Of a stretch of DNA of 64,000 bases, positions 36,849 through 48,700 are shown in pieces. Source of the stretch: Euwallacea fornicatus (Eukaryota; Arthropoda; Insecta; Coleoptera; Curculionidae); the NCBI RefSeq assembly GCF_040115645.1, contig NC_089555.1, positions 1,240,001 to 1,304,000 on the forward strand. Direction: 5' to 3'. Position 1 is the stretch's first letter. The number at the start of each line of letters is the position of its first letter. Both the position numbers and the translations under genes were made by a program. The notes beneath the pieces were generated by a model, which ran no database searches, had not been told where the DNA came from, and saw only the letters and a program-made list of their open reading frames with translations.

Positions 36849-39010
36849 GCTCAGCAGGTCACTACTCCAGATGGGCCCATCAAAAGCGTCATAAAGACCC
36901 CCAATAGTGGAAAGATTTATTACGCCTATCTTTCGATTCCCTATGCGAAAACGCGAGTAGAAACCAGGAGGTTTCAAATACTTTTTCCAATTATTGTTTT
37001 TTTCTATAGTAATATCGTCATTAACCCATCGAGACCACAGATCCATAGACGAAGTACAGGATATTACTGTGGAGAAGTCCAACATTTGTTACCAAAGCTG
37101 GTCAGACAATTTGTAAGAAAACGAGGACTGTCGGTATATGGTTGGGATTTTGGGTCAATTCTTATATAGATCTAAAACATAGAAACCCACATAAACTGGA
37201 TATATATTGCCAGTTCTGGAGAACATTAATAGACGAAGCTTTGTGACCGGTTCTGGTCTGGCCAGTACCGAGCTCCTGGAGGACTTTCTCTGCAATGTTT
37301 CGCAGAAGAAAAGTTGGTCTTTCTGTCTTTCGATTACCGCCTAGGACCCTTTGGTAAGCATGAGAACTGAACGCGTTACTGAACAGGCATAACAAAAATC
37401 AATGAATACTTGTAGTCTGAACAATTTCTCACTGAGAGCTCCAGTCTATTGAGCCCGTCTTTAATCGAATCATCCAGGTACTTATGATACTGCATTGGAT
37501 TCTTTGATGTTTTATTTTGATTTAACTGCGTTTCCTGCTTCAAAAATCCGGCATTACTAGCAAGATTAATCATTTAATGACTAAGGAAACGTGAGCTAGA
37601 GTACCTTTCCAGACTAGTTTGGAACTGGAAATTGGAATCTTTGTAGAATTCCTATCAACCGGTAATAGGAGTCGTCCCCAGAAACAACGACCTAAGATCC
37701 TTTAAAACTACATCCAATGGTGTATTGCGATTAAAAATCTATCGATTAGTTGTTGAGAAAAACAGGTACAAACTTGGCAAAAAATGCATCACAATCTCAG
37801 TTAAATGGCACGTAAACAATGAAAAAACCTATTCGGTAATAGGAAATTGGTTAATTTTCGATTTTGTGTTCACAAACAGTCTTCGGTGATTTTTATATAT
37901 TTTTTTTATTATTTTCTTTTAACAGAAAACAAACCAATTTCCTATCAGCAAACAAGCTTTTTCATTGTTTACTCACTATTTAACTGAGTTTGTATTGCAT
38001 TTTTTACAAAATGTATGCCTATTTTTTTCAAAAACTAATCGATAGATTGTGAATCACAATACACCGTCGAATTTAGTTTTGAAAGACCTTTAATTTGAGG
38101 TCTCACTTGATCCATTTTTCAATTTAAAAAAATCGGCCATTTTGTGTTACCTGTGACGTAGGCAACATTAAATAAAATAAACGAACAAAAAAATTGTATT
38201 TTTTGCCCTATTTAATGCTGCTTTTGAATTTAAAAAAATATATAATTTGTTAAAAAGTTAACACAGCGGGGAAGAGAATGATTTAGAGCCGCACTGTATA
38301 GCTAATTCAGTCATCTGGAAGGAACTCTGAGATTTTGGTTAAGCAGGACTATTCCCCTGACGACACTTTCTTAAATTATAAACTTGGGGACATTCAGGTA
38401 AGTTATCGGCAATTGAATTACAGGACTAATCATTGGTAGGATTATACAGTTCTTCACTGATTAAGACTTTAACCAAATTTATTTCTTTACATTCTTGTCA
38501 CTCTGCCACATTCTATTATTAATTTTTCTATACTGGAACACTAGGATTCAATATTGACTATAGGGATTCTGATAACGAATCCCGTATTTCGTTATATAAC
38601 ATGAATTTTAGCCTTTTTTTTCTTTTGCAGCTTCTCGCAACGTAACTCATACCGAAGACTACTTGTTCTGGGGAGGGAAAGTTGACTATTTCCCTGATGA
38701 TAATCAGTTGGTGTACAATCGCCTGGTCAAGCTTTGGAGCAGTTTCGTAAAATACCAGCGAGTCTTAACATTGCCCAAAAACAATCATTAAATTTCAATT
38801 AAATTTAACCACCCAACGACTAATGGAGAGGAACTTCTTGGAGGGATAATGTGGCCCAAAGTGTCCGAAGACAACTTTCATTATTTAGAAATCGGCAACT
38901 TCACTAACGCGAGCTTAACTTTGAGCGAACGCGAGCCGAGGGCGGAAAGAATGGCTTTTTGAGAGAATCTTTACGAAAAGTATGGAAAGAGGCCCTTTAA
39001 TACTTATTAA
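36849..39010 (+). pseudogene. Fourth carboxylesterase copy, heavily damaged
   Basis: Recognisable pieces: exon 2 at 36849-36977 (43 codons, AQQVTTPDGPIKSVIK..., followed by AT not GT), exon 3 remnant with stops near 37030-37140, exon 4 remnant at about 37195-37355 where the oxyanion HGGGF has become NRRSF before FDYRLGPFG, exon 6 tail ending in KLGDIQ at 38397, a scrambled exon 7, the His exon from 38631 (NVTHTEDYLFWGG), and the last exon ending at 39010 with a TGA at 38960-38962 in place of Trp. The acceptor of the last intron is also lost (aa for ag near 38809). A hairpin element sits in the gap at 37.7-38.1 kb, and the nucleophile exon was not found. Confidence 0.85.
37697..38090. mobile_element. 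Hairpin element in the fourth esterase copy
   Basis: The left arm, about 37697-37870, pairs with the reverse complement of about 37915-38090. Matching pieces include ggtgtattg (both), atctatcgattagt (both), ctcagttaaat (both), gtaaacaatgaaaaa (both) and ataggaaattggtt (both). The loop is about 45 bp. It replaces the region where the nucleophile exon of the esterase would be. Confidence 0.85.
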
Positions 39011-39499
39011 ACATGCTAATGTTGAGGCATTGCGGTTGGGAGTTGAAATAAATTAGCTGACCAGGCAAGGGATTTGGGTTACTGTTTCCTTGACTGAAGT
39101 TCGTGTTTAAATTGCGGAGTTGTATTATTCGAGGGTGCTCATTTATGGAAAACATGGATTTTGGATTGGGTAAGTGAGATTTGTTGATTTTCGCACGATG
39201 GGACTGAGGTTGGTAAGAATACTAGGAAAAACTGTTTTAAGTTACATTACCCGAGGATACATAGGAAACATTGTAGCACAGGAAATAATGCCTTTTAGAT
39301 CGATGCATTAAACTGACCGATCTATTTTATTGTAGCAAAGTTGATTGAATTTCTAATATTACTGAATATTTTAATGTGAATTCTCTAGTTTTTTTTTTAC
39401 TTTTTAATATCTAGGTACTTCATGTCACAATGAATAATCTCTTATTTTTTATTAATAACTGAAATATAAACGTTTATTTATATTATTTTGATGGTTATC

Positions 39500-39900
39500 T
39501 TGACATAATGGCGGATGTTTGTCTGTCTAATCTACATTCTAATGCTGTGGCACGAATGAAATCGGCTTTTTATCTTTCACAATGTAACTTCAGTTAACAG
39601 TACTGTATAGCTGTCTAATCTCCAAGAAACAATCTTTAACCAGCATGTCCTCCGTACCGTGTTCAATGTACAAATTCATCACCAATATCTAGACTTAACG
39701 ATGGGTGCCTATTTTGTCTAGTTTACGCTCTAGTGTTGTGACAGGGACGAAATTGATTTTTTGTCGATCACGATATTACCTTAAGTGCTGCCCAAAAACA
39801 GTCTTTAATCAGTACGTCACTTGTTTAACATGTTTAACGTTCAGTCAAGTGCACTATCGATATTTGGACATAATGGCGAACGCAATTTGCTCTAATTATT
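39500..39900. repeat. Diverged tandem repeat, unit about 185-190 bp
   Basis: gtctgtctaatctacattct (39521) aligns with attttgtctagtttacgctc (39711), and aaacaatctttaaccagcatgtc with aaacagtctttaatcagtacgtc. gacataatggcg occurs at about 39502 and again at about 39867, roughly two periods apart. Copies differ at many sites. Confidence 0.65.
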
Positions 39901-40472
39901 TAGCGTCTCACTCTATAATTTTGTAGTTGACACTTTAGTTTCAGTTTGAGTTCAGAGGAACTATTAATGTACAAAAAAATACTTGGGAAAAAGTGGAATA
40001 TTTGAATGTTCCACTTGCTTGCACTGAATCTACAAACCTTTAGTTTCAGAGCAAACATTTTAAATCTTTTCTCCCTATTAAGCGCCCTTTTGCAAAGTAA
40101 ACGCACCCTTTTCCCTCCTGGTCGCATTTATCCCGAAACGTTCTGTGTGGATTTTTGCCACATTTTTGTGAAATTCTAAGCCACTAGATAAAGTTGTTTC
40201 GAGCAGAGTGGACATTATCAGCTTTATTGCGGCCTGTTCGTGTAACTTTTTGACCATTTACATAATGGCGCTGTAAATTCTGTGTAATTTGAATAAACGG
40301 TTGGATTATAGGAATTAAGCGACTCTCATTGAATATAAGACTTTTTTCCCTTCCCTTTGGAAAAGTGTTTTCATCTGGTTTCAATGTCTGTGTATAGATG
40401 GGGTTAGTCTCCATGAATAATTAATACTCGATAACTGGATTTCCATGTACGGAATGGAAAAATCTGAAAGGC

Positions 40473-40480
40473 TATAAATA
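40473..40480 (+). promoter_or_regulatory. Isolated TATA-like box
   Basis: TATAAATA in the context ggctataaataagggc closely resembles the TATA context of the gene at 10601. No convincing coding exon follows; a short frame from an ATG at about 40577 is not supported. Confidence 0.25.
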
Positions 40481-41974
40481 AGGGCACCATTAGAGTTAAA
40501 CTGTAAGCGGGTTTTAAATCTGCTGATACAGTAGTTTCTAAACTGGAGTAAAATTTATCCTCAAATTCAAAGTAAAATGCTATATTTGCATCCTACTTCG
40601 CTCGTATGCATATGCAGGCTTTAGAGGATTTTTGCAAATTTAATGGAAAATATCCCAACCGGAATGGAGATATTAGAGCTTTGCTCTTTCCTGAAATTTT
40701 TTCTCTATATGAGAGAAACCTCTCTATTGCCGGGTATTACTGGGTCCTTGACCACTCCTCTCACCTACTTCAACTTGTCACTTTTTTCGGGGCCATTCTC
40801 GCACGAGGAACACTTTATTTATCAGAATTAGTAGGCATTATGCGGAGCTATCTTGTTACGTAACGCTCATTTACGCTAATGATGCTTTTGGCAATTTTTC
40901 CGCTTCTTCCTCTTTCTTTTATCCACAAAAGACGACGACAATCAACGCTTTTGGTGGCAGTAATACCTTGCTCAATTAGTGTCTCTTTTTAGGCTCAAAG
41001 ATGACGTCCTCGAAACGATCTTGGTTTTTATTTGACTACGTGGGTTGTGTTTTTTTGATATTTGATTGACCTCATTTGGAGCAGTCTAATTCGAAAAAGC
41101 ACCATTAAAACTGGTCTGGCTGGCCTGGGATACAACGTCATTATTTTTGGCGACGAAAAAGCTCCAGACTGACGACCGGCATCTTTCCTCAGTAATTTTT
41201 CAATTACTCGCTTATTACTTCGTGTTTGTCTTCCAATTTTAATTAGTTACTTTTAATCCTCTCCAAATCCCCCTTATGTGCAATTACTCGGCTTAGGTTA
41301 TATTCGGTCGGACTTATTTGAGGAATTAAAGGAATGAGCGAGGTTTTGTTCCCACTTAAACGCAATCGATAGAAATTTAACGTTTTGGTCAGGAAGTTAG
41401 GAGGAAAAGAGTCACGATCTGTACTTCGAGAGCTCTCATAATTGTCGTAAAGATTTCCTAAACCTAAAAGCTTTCGGTCGGTCTTCTTCGAAGTTATATC
41501 TAGTCAAAGTTCGTTGTTTAAGCACCGAACTACCAGTTTTCTGCATTGCTTCGGTCTTACTTCAGACCCGTTCTTGGCTGTCTTCGTAGCCTAGTCAAGG
41601 ATTCACTATATTGGGGTCCACATTGTCCAGACCTTTTCTCATCCTCATCTTCATTCATCGTCTTGCGAGACGACGTGAATAACTTTTCTCTGAATTTTCC
41701 TTCTCATATCTTCATCAACGCATGTTGTCTTCGTTTCAGACTTGTATCCAGGCTGTAAATCGTCAACACCTATAGTCATGTGACTTAAGAGTTCAAAAAT
41801 GGGTCTTTAGGACACTTTCACTGCCTTTTTGACGTTAAACCAAGCAATTTAGTACTTTTAATGGAGAGTTCGAAGTATCATGCGTTTTTGAAAGTTCGGA
41901 ATTACTCAAAGTTATGAAAATTTATAAGAAAAAAAGAGTTTGAGTTAAGATTTTCTTGCCAGGAAACTTCCATT

Positions 41975-42010
41975 GGGAATTCTGAGAATTCTGGGAATTC
42001 AGGGAATTCT
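41975..42010. repeat. Four tandem 9-bp units containing GAATTC
   Basis: gggaattct, gagaattct, gggaattca and gggaattct follow each other without gaps. Minisatellite-like. Confidence 0.8.
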
Positions 42011-43910
42011 TGAATCAAGCAGAACAGACTCACTAATTTTAAACAAGAATAGGCAATATTTGGGAATTGTTGGAATTGCATAATGAGGAGTCTGGGTTTC
42101 ATGAAGTTCCTGTCTTTGTTGGAAATCGGACCAGTATTTCGATGTAGGGCGTTTCAGTAATAAAAATCGTTGAAAATGCAACTGGAAGCGAGAACTTAGC
42201 TGTAACCCGGTAAAGAACTGCTAAGGTGGTGTTGAGTTTTCGCAGCGACGAGTGAGTCATTCCATCGAAAGTTCAATAAATCCACAGGAGAAGTTTCTAC
42301 TTATCTAAACATTAGCCCTCCGTTCAGACCCCAATGGTCGGGATTCCTTGGCTGAGCCCCGGACGAGAAGATTCGCGGGTTAGATTTTGATGGCTGGGAT
42401 TCCCCCGTCGGACTGCGACGTACTAAAGCGCATTCAAGCCTAATAAAATTCCTTATTCTCAAAAAAATGCTTGCTCCGTTAGGAGGACCTGGCTGAATGC
42501 ACAATAAAAGTATCTACTTGGTAATTGATTTGTGCTCCTACTAATAAATTGGAGTTAACGGAACGGTTCTGAAGAGACACTTATCCGTACTTATCTCGAT
42601 TCCAATATTTCATAAAATTTTGGGCCTTCGCATATACGAATTTCTCCATAAAGCTTGTCCTTTTTTTGACGAAACGAACTCTCCACATTGACCCTTTCCA
42701 CTCGAAATGCTCCCTGGCAGTACGACCAGAGGGCAGCTGTTTAAAGCCGAAGCAAAGAGGCTCTGTTAGGAATAAAAGTTTAACCGAAACTTTAATTAAT
42801 ACGGAGATAAATATTCGGCAAAGAGGTAGGAAATTCCGGAGCCAGGAAAACAAAACTTGGCTCAGACGATGAAATTAGGTATTTTACGATTTAATCTCGC
42901 CAGTAATGTAACAAAGTTTTATAATAAATCTCTAACACACTTGTAGTTCCATCGTCGTTACAAGAGAGCACGTGCCCACTGCTTGTAATTGCCATCAAAG
43001 AACATGACTCTAATTCTAATTACTTTGAAATTCGGATTTTGGCTTATATTATGCAGTCAGCTGGTGAAAATGCCAGTCGTTATTACTTAATCTTCCTTAA
43101 GCAGAAGTTTTTCATTGATTTAGTTGTGGAAATTTCCCAGTAAACACTTACCAATTTAATTCAATTGCACTTCAGATCCAAGTCGCACGATTAAACCTCG
43201 TTCTCCGATCAGCCTATATTACAACTCTATCAGTTTAATTAATAAAGTCCAGCTTTCATTGTACATATAATGGTTGAGCTAATTTATTTTACTGCCTGGC
43301 CACGTGTCCCCCTTGCGAAATGTAAATACCTTTTTTTGGCATGGGGATAATTCTAGCATTACTCACTTTCACCCCTATTATATCTGTGTTTATCAGTTGT
43401 TTGTGATCCAAATTCGAAAGGGGGCAGATGGCAGACACCCCCGATACCGCGGGCATATTAGTTTCATTGAGGAAATCAGAAGAAAATTGACTTTGTACCT
43501 TATCGGGTTTTGGCGGCTAGTGACCTCCCCCTTATCTATGTTGGTGCTTCTTTGTATGGATGGCTTTAGCCATTAAAATAGGGCAGCTGGTAGACGCCTC
43601 TTTCGATCATAAAAAACAAACTTGATACCGCTCGAGTCGTTTTAATTCAAAGAGGCGCCGATGCAGGATGGGGAAAGGTTATTGTCTTTACTTCCCTAAT
43701 ATCGGATTACATGGCTACAAGGATATTGATGTAGATGCGCAGGGTTATTCTACTAAAGACACGGACAAAGAACTAGGAAAACGGGGGAAAATTGGACATC
43801 TTGCGAGGACGAGGAGCTCATGCGAGGATAGTCCTAGAGGTGTCCAACCTAACGCTTAAGGAAAAAAATTCGGAAATATGGCATTATTTCTTAACATAGT
43901 CTTTTTCTAC

Positions 43911-44062
43911 ACTGACACACTTTTTCCAGTGAAGTTCTACAGTGCGAATTTCCAACTTGGAATAAATTCAGTAAATCAAAGACAGTTTTCTTTTCGAAAA
44001 TATGCTCGAACACATCCATTAGAATATTGAATTGCCCTCTCCTTGATGTAAGAAAATTTTAT
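43911..44062 (+). mobile_element. Mariner 3'-end fragment, plus orientation
   Basis: The stretch aacttggaataaattcagta ... ccttgatgtaagaaaatttt is about 85% identical by eye to the reverse complement of the 3' end of the mariner copy at about 44640-44790. The coding part upstream of it is absent. Confidence 0.65.
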
Positions 44063-44640
44063 ACAGCTTGTCCCTAATTTGAAATATAACGTCATCGAAT
44101 ACCTTTTTATATCGAAATTTTAATTTTTTTCCGACTATTCGTAACGGGTGTGTCAAGTTACACATGTGTACAAAATGTCAAATTTTAATTTTTTTGTCGT
44201 TTAAAAGATATCTAACGAACATCGACTAATTCGAAAAATTAAGAAATCTGATTCGACCCAATAATTTTTTCTCAATAAATGCTCAAAATATTCTTCATTT
44301 ACTAGCTGACAATGCCCTAAATGGAACTGAAACTCGTTTTGAACATTTCTAATAACTTCGCCGGAAATTAGCCTACACTCCAGTCTTATCCGTTCTTGCA
44401 ACTCCTCAATTTTTTCCGGTTCGGTGTTAAGAACTTTGGTTTTTTAAGTACCCCCATAGGAAATAGTCCTTAGATGTAAAATCCGGAGATCTGGGTGGCC
44501 ATTCAAAACATCCTCTCCTCCCAATCCATCTGCCCGGAAATCCAGGTACTCACGGACTAGGTCTTGTAAGACAAGGAGGCGTACTGTTTTGTTGAAACCA
44601 AATGTTTCTATTGGATCATCGGCTTCATGACCCAAATTTG
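44063..44640 (-). mobile_element. DDE transposase C-terminal fragment, DUF4817-associated type
   Basis: On the minus strand GCFEWPPRSPDFTSKDYFLW with GYLKN follows at about 44520-44440, then after frame changes ELQERIRLECRLISGEVIRN and LGHCQLVNEEYFEHLL down to 44260. This is the usual C-terminal half of the family. tatacagcttgtccc at about 44061 may be its end. The fragment sits between two inverted mariner 3' ends. Confidence 0.7.
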
Positions 44641-45727
44641 GAATTCGCCGTCTAAAATTTTTTTACATCAAGGAAAGCGCAATTTAATATACTAATCGAT
44701 GTGTCCGAGTATATTTTTGAAAAAAAACTGTCTTTGGTTTACTGAATTTATTCCAAGTAAGCGACTCGCACTGTATAAAGAAGCTTCAAACGTTTTAAAA
44801 CAGGCCTCAAATTCGGATTCCACCACGTCATTATTGGCAAATCTCTTTCCAACGAGCCGTTTTTTCAAGTTTCGAAATAGAAAATAATCTGAAGGGGCTA
44901 AATCTGGCGAGCAGGGTGGGTGAGTAAAAAGTTCGAAAACAAAATCGATTGATTTTGGCCATGGCGATGACAGAAGTGGGGAATGGTGCGTTATCTTTGA
45001 TGAAAGAAGACTTTCTTTTGCGTCAAATGCGGTCGCTTTTTTCTGATTTCTTCGCTCAAACGCTGCAATAAATTTGCATAATATTCTCCGTTTATCGTTT
45101 TTCCTTTAGGGAGATAGTGAATAAAAATGATCCCACGTGCATCTCAATAAACGGACGCCATCACCTTTCCTGCAGATGGAACGGTTTTCGCCTTCTTTGG
45201 AGCCGATTTTCCCCTTTGAGTCCATTGCATTGACTGACTTTGCGTCTCGGGTGCGAAATGATGAACCAATGTTTCATTCATGGTTATGAATCGACGCAAC
45301 GACTCGGCTTTATTACTGCGAAACTTTGGCAAGCACTCTCTTGAAACATTTTCACGGCGCTGTTCTTGCTCAATTTTCAGTAATCGCGGCACTCATTTTG
45401 CTCACAGCTTTCTCAAATGCAATTGTTGAGTCAAAATGCGATTTCCAGTACTTTTTGACAGGCCCATCTTCCAGAATAGCATTGTGGATTTTCGTCACAT
45501 TATCAGGAGTGGTCACATTTGGTGTGTAATTAGGTCGATCACTGAGGTGTTCATCTTGCCAGTCTTACGACCTCGTCTAAACACTGCCACTCAATATTTT
45601 ACAGTTGTTAACGAAGGACCAGATTTCCCCAGAGTAGAATCTAATTTCGGTTTGATGTTGGATGGACTAAGACTTTCCAAATGAAAGTATCGAATCAGGT
45701 ACCGATGACCAATTTTCTCCAATTTCG
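44640..45727 (-). mobile_element. Mariner element, nearly full-length transposase, inactivated
   Basis: Reading from 45727 downwards on the minus strand: LEKIGHRYLIRYFHLESLSP, then LDSTLGKSGPSFTTVKY, FITMNETLVHHFAPETQS (about 45280-45230), KTVPSAGKVMASVY, a stop, GIIFIHYLPKGKTINGEYYA, FFHQDNAP and later degraded text to about 44700. The order and the length of about 345 codons match a mariner DD34D transposase. The first catalytic Asp of the MDETW motif is Asn, the following Trp is Leu, and several stops and frameshifts follow. The start codon is TTG here, so the copy is dead. Confidence 0.85.
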
Positions 45728-48700
45728 CAAAATCTATAAAACCGCTCTCTATAAACGGCTCTAAAACAAATACAAATCAACGTAGCTCCCAAAAACTTGA
45801 GATATGAGCTTATTAAAGTTAAGCCTATGTAATATAGGCAAGTTTTTAACAGAACGCCATCTACATGTGAGATCGACTACTCCTGGGACTATCTTCGTAT
45901 TTTAGTATAATGCTTCCATGAAACTATTTCCAATATTTTAGTTCCAGGATCGATATGTGCTCCAAATTAGTCGATTTTTGAGATGTTTTCCACATATTGG
46001 GATATAGAATCTTCTCTAGAACTTTCTAAATAACATTTTGCGACACCCTGTGGATTACCAACTTTGAAGAATTTCTATTAAGGCAAAACAATTTTGAATT
46101 TAGTAGAAAAGAAGTTTCCGTTCTTCACAGAGACACAAAATTTATACAGGGTGTTCGGAGCTTGTCGAGATGAGTAAATTGATATATTTTTTCATCCGCC
46201 AACTGTCGAGAGATCGGCAGCCAAAATTTGAAAAATGACGGAAGACTAGTGAATTTTCCAACTGGAATGGAATGTTTCTGGCATTTATCACGAAAATTAT
46301 TGATATATGTATGTAGGTACAATTTTTCGTTCTATCGGACTAATTGGGGCGTCATCCCTCGTTAGTGGCTAAAAGGCTTGAAAATGTAGTTTCATGGATA
46401 TGTAACTCCTTTAATGATAGTTTCGCATTTACGATTATTTAATCCTTAATATCTTGGAAATGCACAGGAATCGAGAGAAATATCAAAACTATCTAGCCAG
46501 GACGGTTATGGTTACATACATAGCACTATTCTATTACTACGGGGAGGATGTGCATCCTCCCCCTTCTCGAGGCGATTAATTTGAGCTTCTTTTATACGTA
46601 GCGATATATATATAGAGTATTAATTTCTTGTATTTATTTTTCTTAATGAAATCTCTCCCGTTGTTGTCTGAGCCCATTTTCTTTTTCGACTACTCCTGGT
46701 GTTCGTTTTCCTGCTTTTCTTCCTGCTCACTGTTCGATCCTCCTTTTTCTTCTCAGAATCCGCTTTTACTTTTGTTCTCTCAGAAAGGCAGTTAACCCAC
46801 CATTGCTTCGTGGGTTTTAGGCCCTAGCCAGTTTAATGCAAGCAAGTCTTCAAATACCTCACTGGAATTCCTCTTCTGACACCAATTGTTACTATGTCCC
46901 TTCAAAGCGTCTTAATATCGTTTATAATCTTCGCTAGCAATAAAGTGATAACCATTTTTACAATACGAGTATCACAATAATGGCGGAGGTCACTTGCACT
47001 CTCTCCAAAACGACGTCAATATGGTTACTTCGAAAAGAAATCTCCGCCAACGAATTATCTACCTTCCGTTAACAGAGATTAGGAAAATCTGCGCAGAAAC
47101 TGAGTTGCAGGTCGAGCTGAGGACTCCTCAATGATACTATAACAAACCTTTTAAACTGATTCTTCAGGAACTAATTTTAGTTTCCAGATCCACCCTAGAG
47201 ATGAAATTGAAGCGATGAATGAAAGAAACATATTAGCTGAGATGTTAACTCCTCCAGCAGCTGGATCTTCTCTTCGTGAATTTCGCTTCTATGCTCATCA
47301 GTAAGAGGCCTTAATCAATTACTAGAATTCATTCTCGACGCCCCAAAACGTCACTTTCAATATGTCGGAGGTATTGGATCAGCTAACCTGCACCATGAAA
47401 TTGGAAGCTAATGACTGTGTTAATTGACATAAATAAAATAACAGACAAAAGAGCAAGCAACGTATTTTAGTCTGGTAGAGTCAAACTTTATCGACACTTT
47501 CTCATTCATGACATTTCCCTCACCAGACCTTACATCTTCGAGTGCAGATCCTCTTTTAGTCGGTTGCATATGGAACGTTCCATAGATAAACTGATAAAAA
47601 ATGAGTAATCCCATAAAATCGAGTAAGACAGACGAGGATTCTTGATGCAAAGCTCTGATATGAACCTTTTTATGCTTTTTGCTTGAATGGTTTTATCTTA
47701 GGTTCGACTTCGGTTAAGTACGAGCTGAACAAGAGTGGAAAAATCTCGCCAAGCTTCAATGCAACCCTTAAGCGATAAACTATTGTGTACTTAAGTAACA
47801 TACTTCATTGAGATGCTTAAGTAACATTGTGTTTATATTATTTTGCAATTGTTATTGATTGAATGTGAATATATGCACTTATTAAAAAGCTTCTTGAAGG
47901 ACGATCGTTCAATTCGGCACTGAAGACACCTTAAAAATAATATAAACGACATCCTGAAAATGGTCCTTTACCGATATACAGGATGTTTCGGAATAACACA
48001 GTGTTATTTTAGGTATGTATTTTCTAGTATGAAATGAAAAAAGAGTTTCGATCGATAGCGGAGTTATGGGGTCAAAAGTTAAGAAGAAATTAGGTTTTTT
48101 ATTTATTGTGCTTGATCTACTGTTGATAGAGTGGAGATGTTTGAAAATGGCGTAAAAAGCATCAAAACATAATGGAATTTTGAATTTGCGAAGAAAAAAA
48201 TCCGAGAAGGTTGGGGTTCGTAGATTTGATTGGATGTTTAAAATAATTAATTTATGAGGAAATTGAGCAGAATTCGGTCAAAAATCGACAGAGATAAAAT
48301 TTAGGTAATAGATTGAAGAGCTTAAGAAAAGTATTAAAACTCGCCAGTAAGGAACGAGCACATATTTCTAAAGGTTTTTATGGACCAAGACTTTGCAAGT
48401 TTCTTTCATCGTGGAGACTACTTCCATTACAGAAAGTGACCTACAATTAACTGACGCATGAAAGATGCCCACTATGTGAAAATTTTGAAAAATGTCCCTT
48501 TTCTGACTCATATATTACTCTAAAAATATCTATATCTGATTAAACTACGTAGAATTAGAAAAAAAAATGAAAAAATAAAATAGAATTAAAAAAAGAAGTA
48601 GATCAGAGAGTCTAATTTGTTAAAAAATAATATTTTTCTTTTATTTGTCTAATGGTATGTTGTTTCACTCAAATGTTCCATAAAAGTAAGTGAAACGGAG

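Larger units (their letters stand above)
39901..43910. other. Intergenic, no gene supported
   Basis: Contains an isolated TATA box (40473), a small tandem GAATTC array (41975-42010) and copies of a GGCAGATGGYAGAC motif near 43424 and 43582. Short open frames have no recognisable similarity. Confidence 0.45.
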
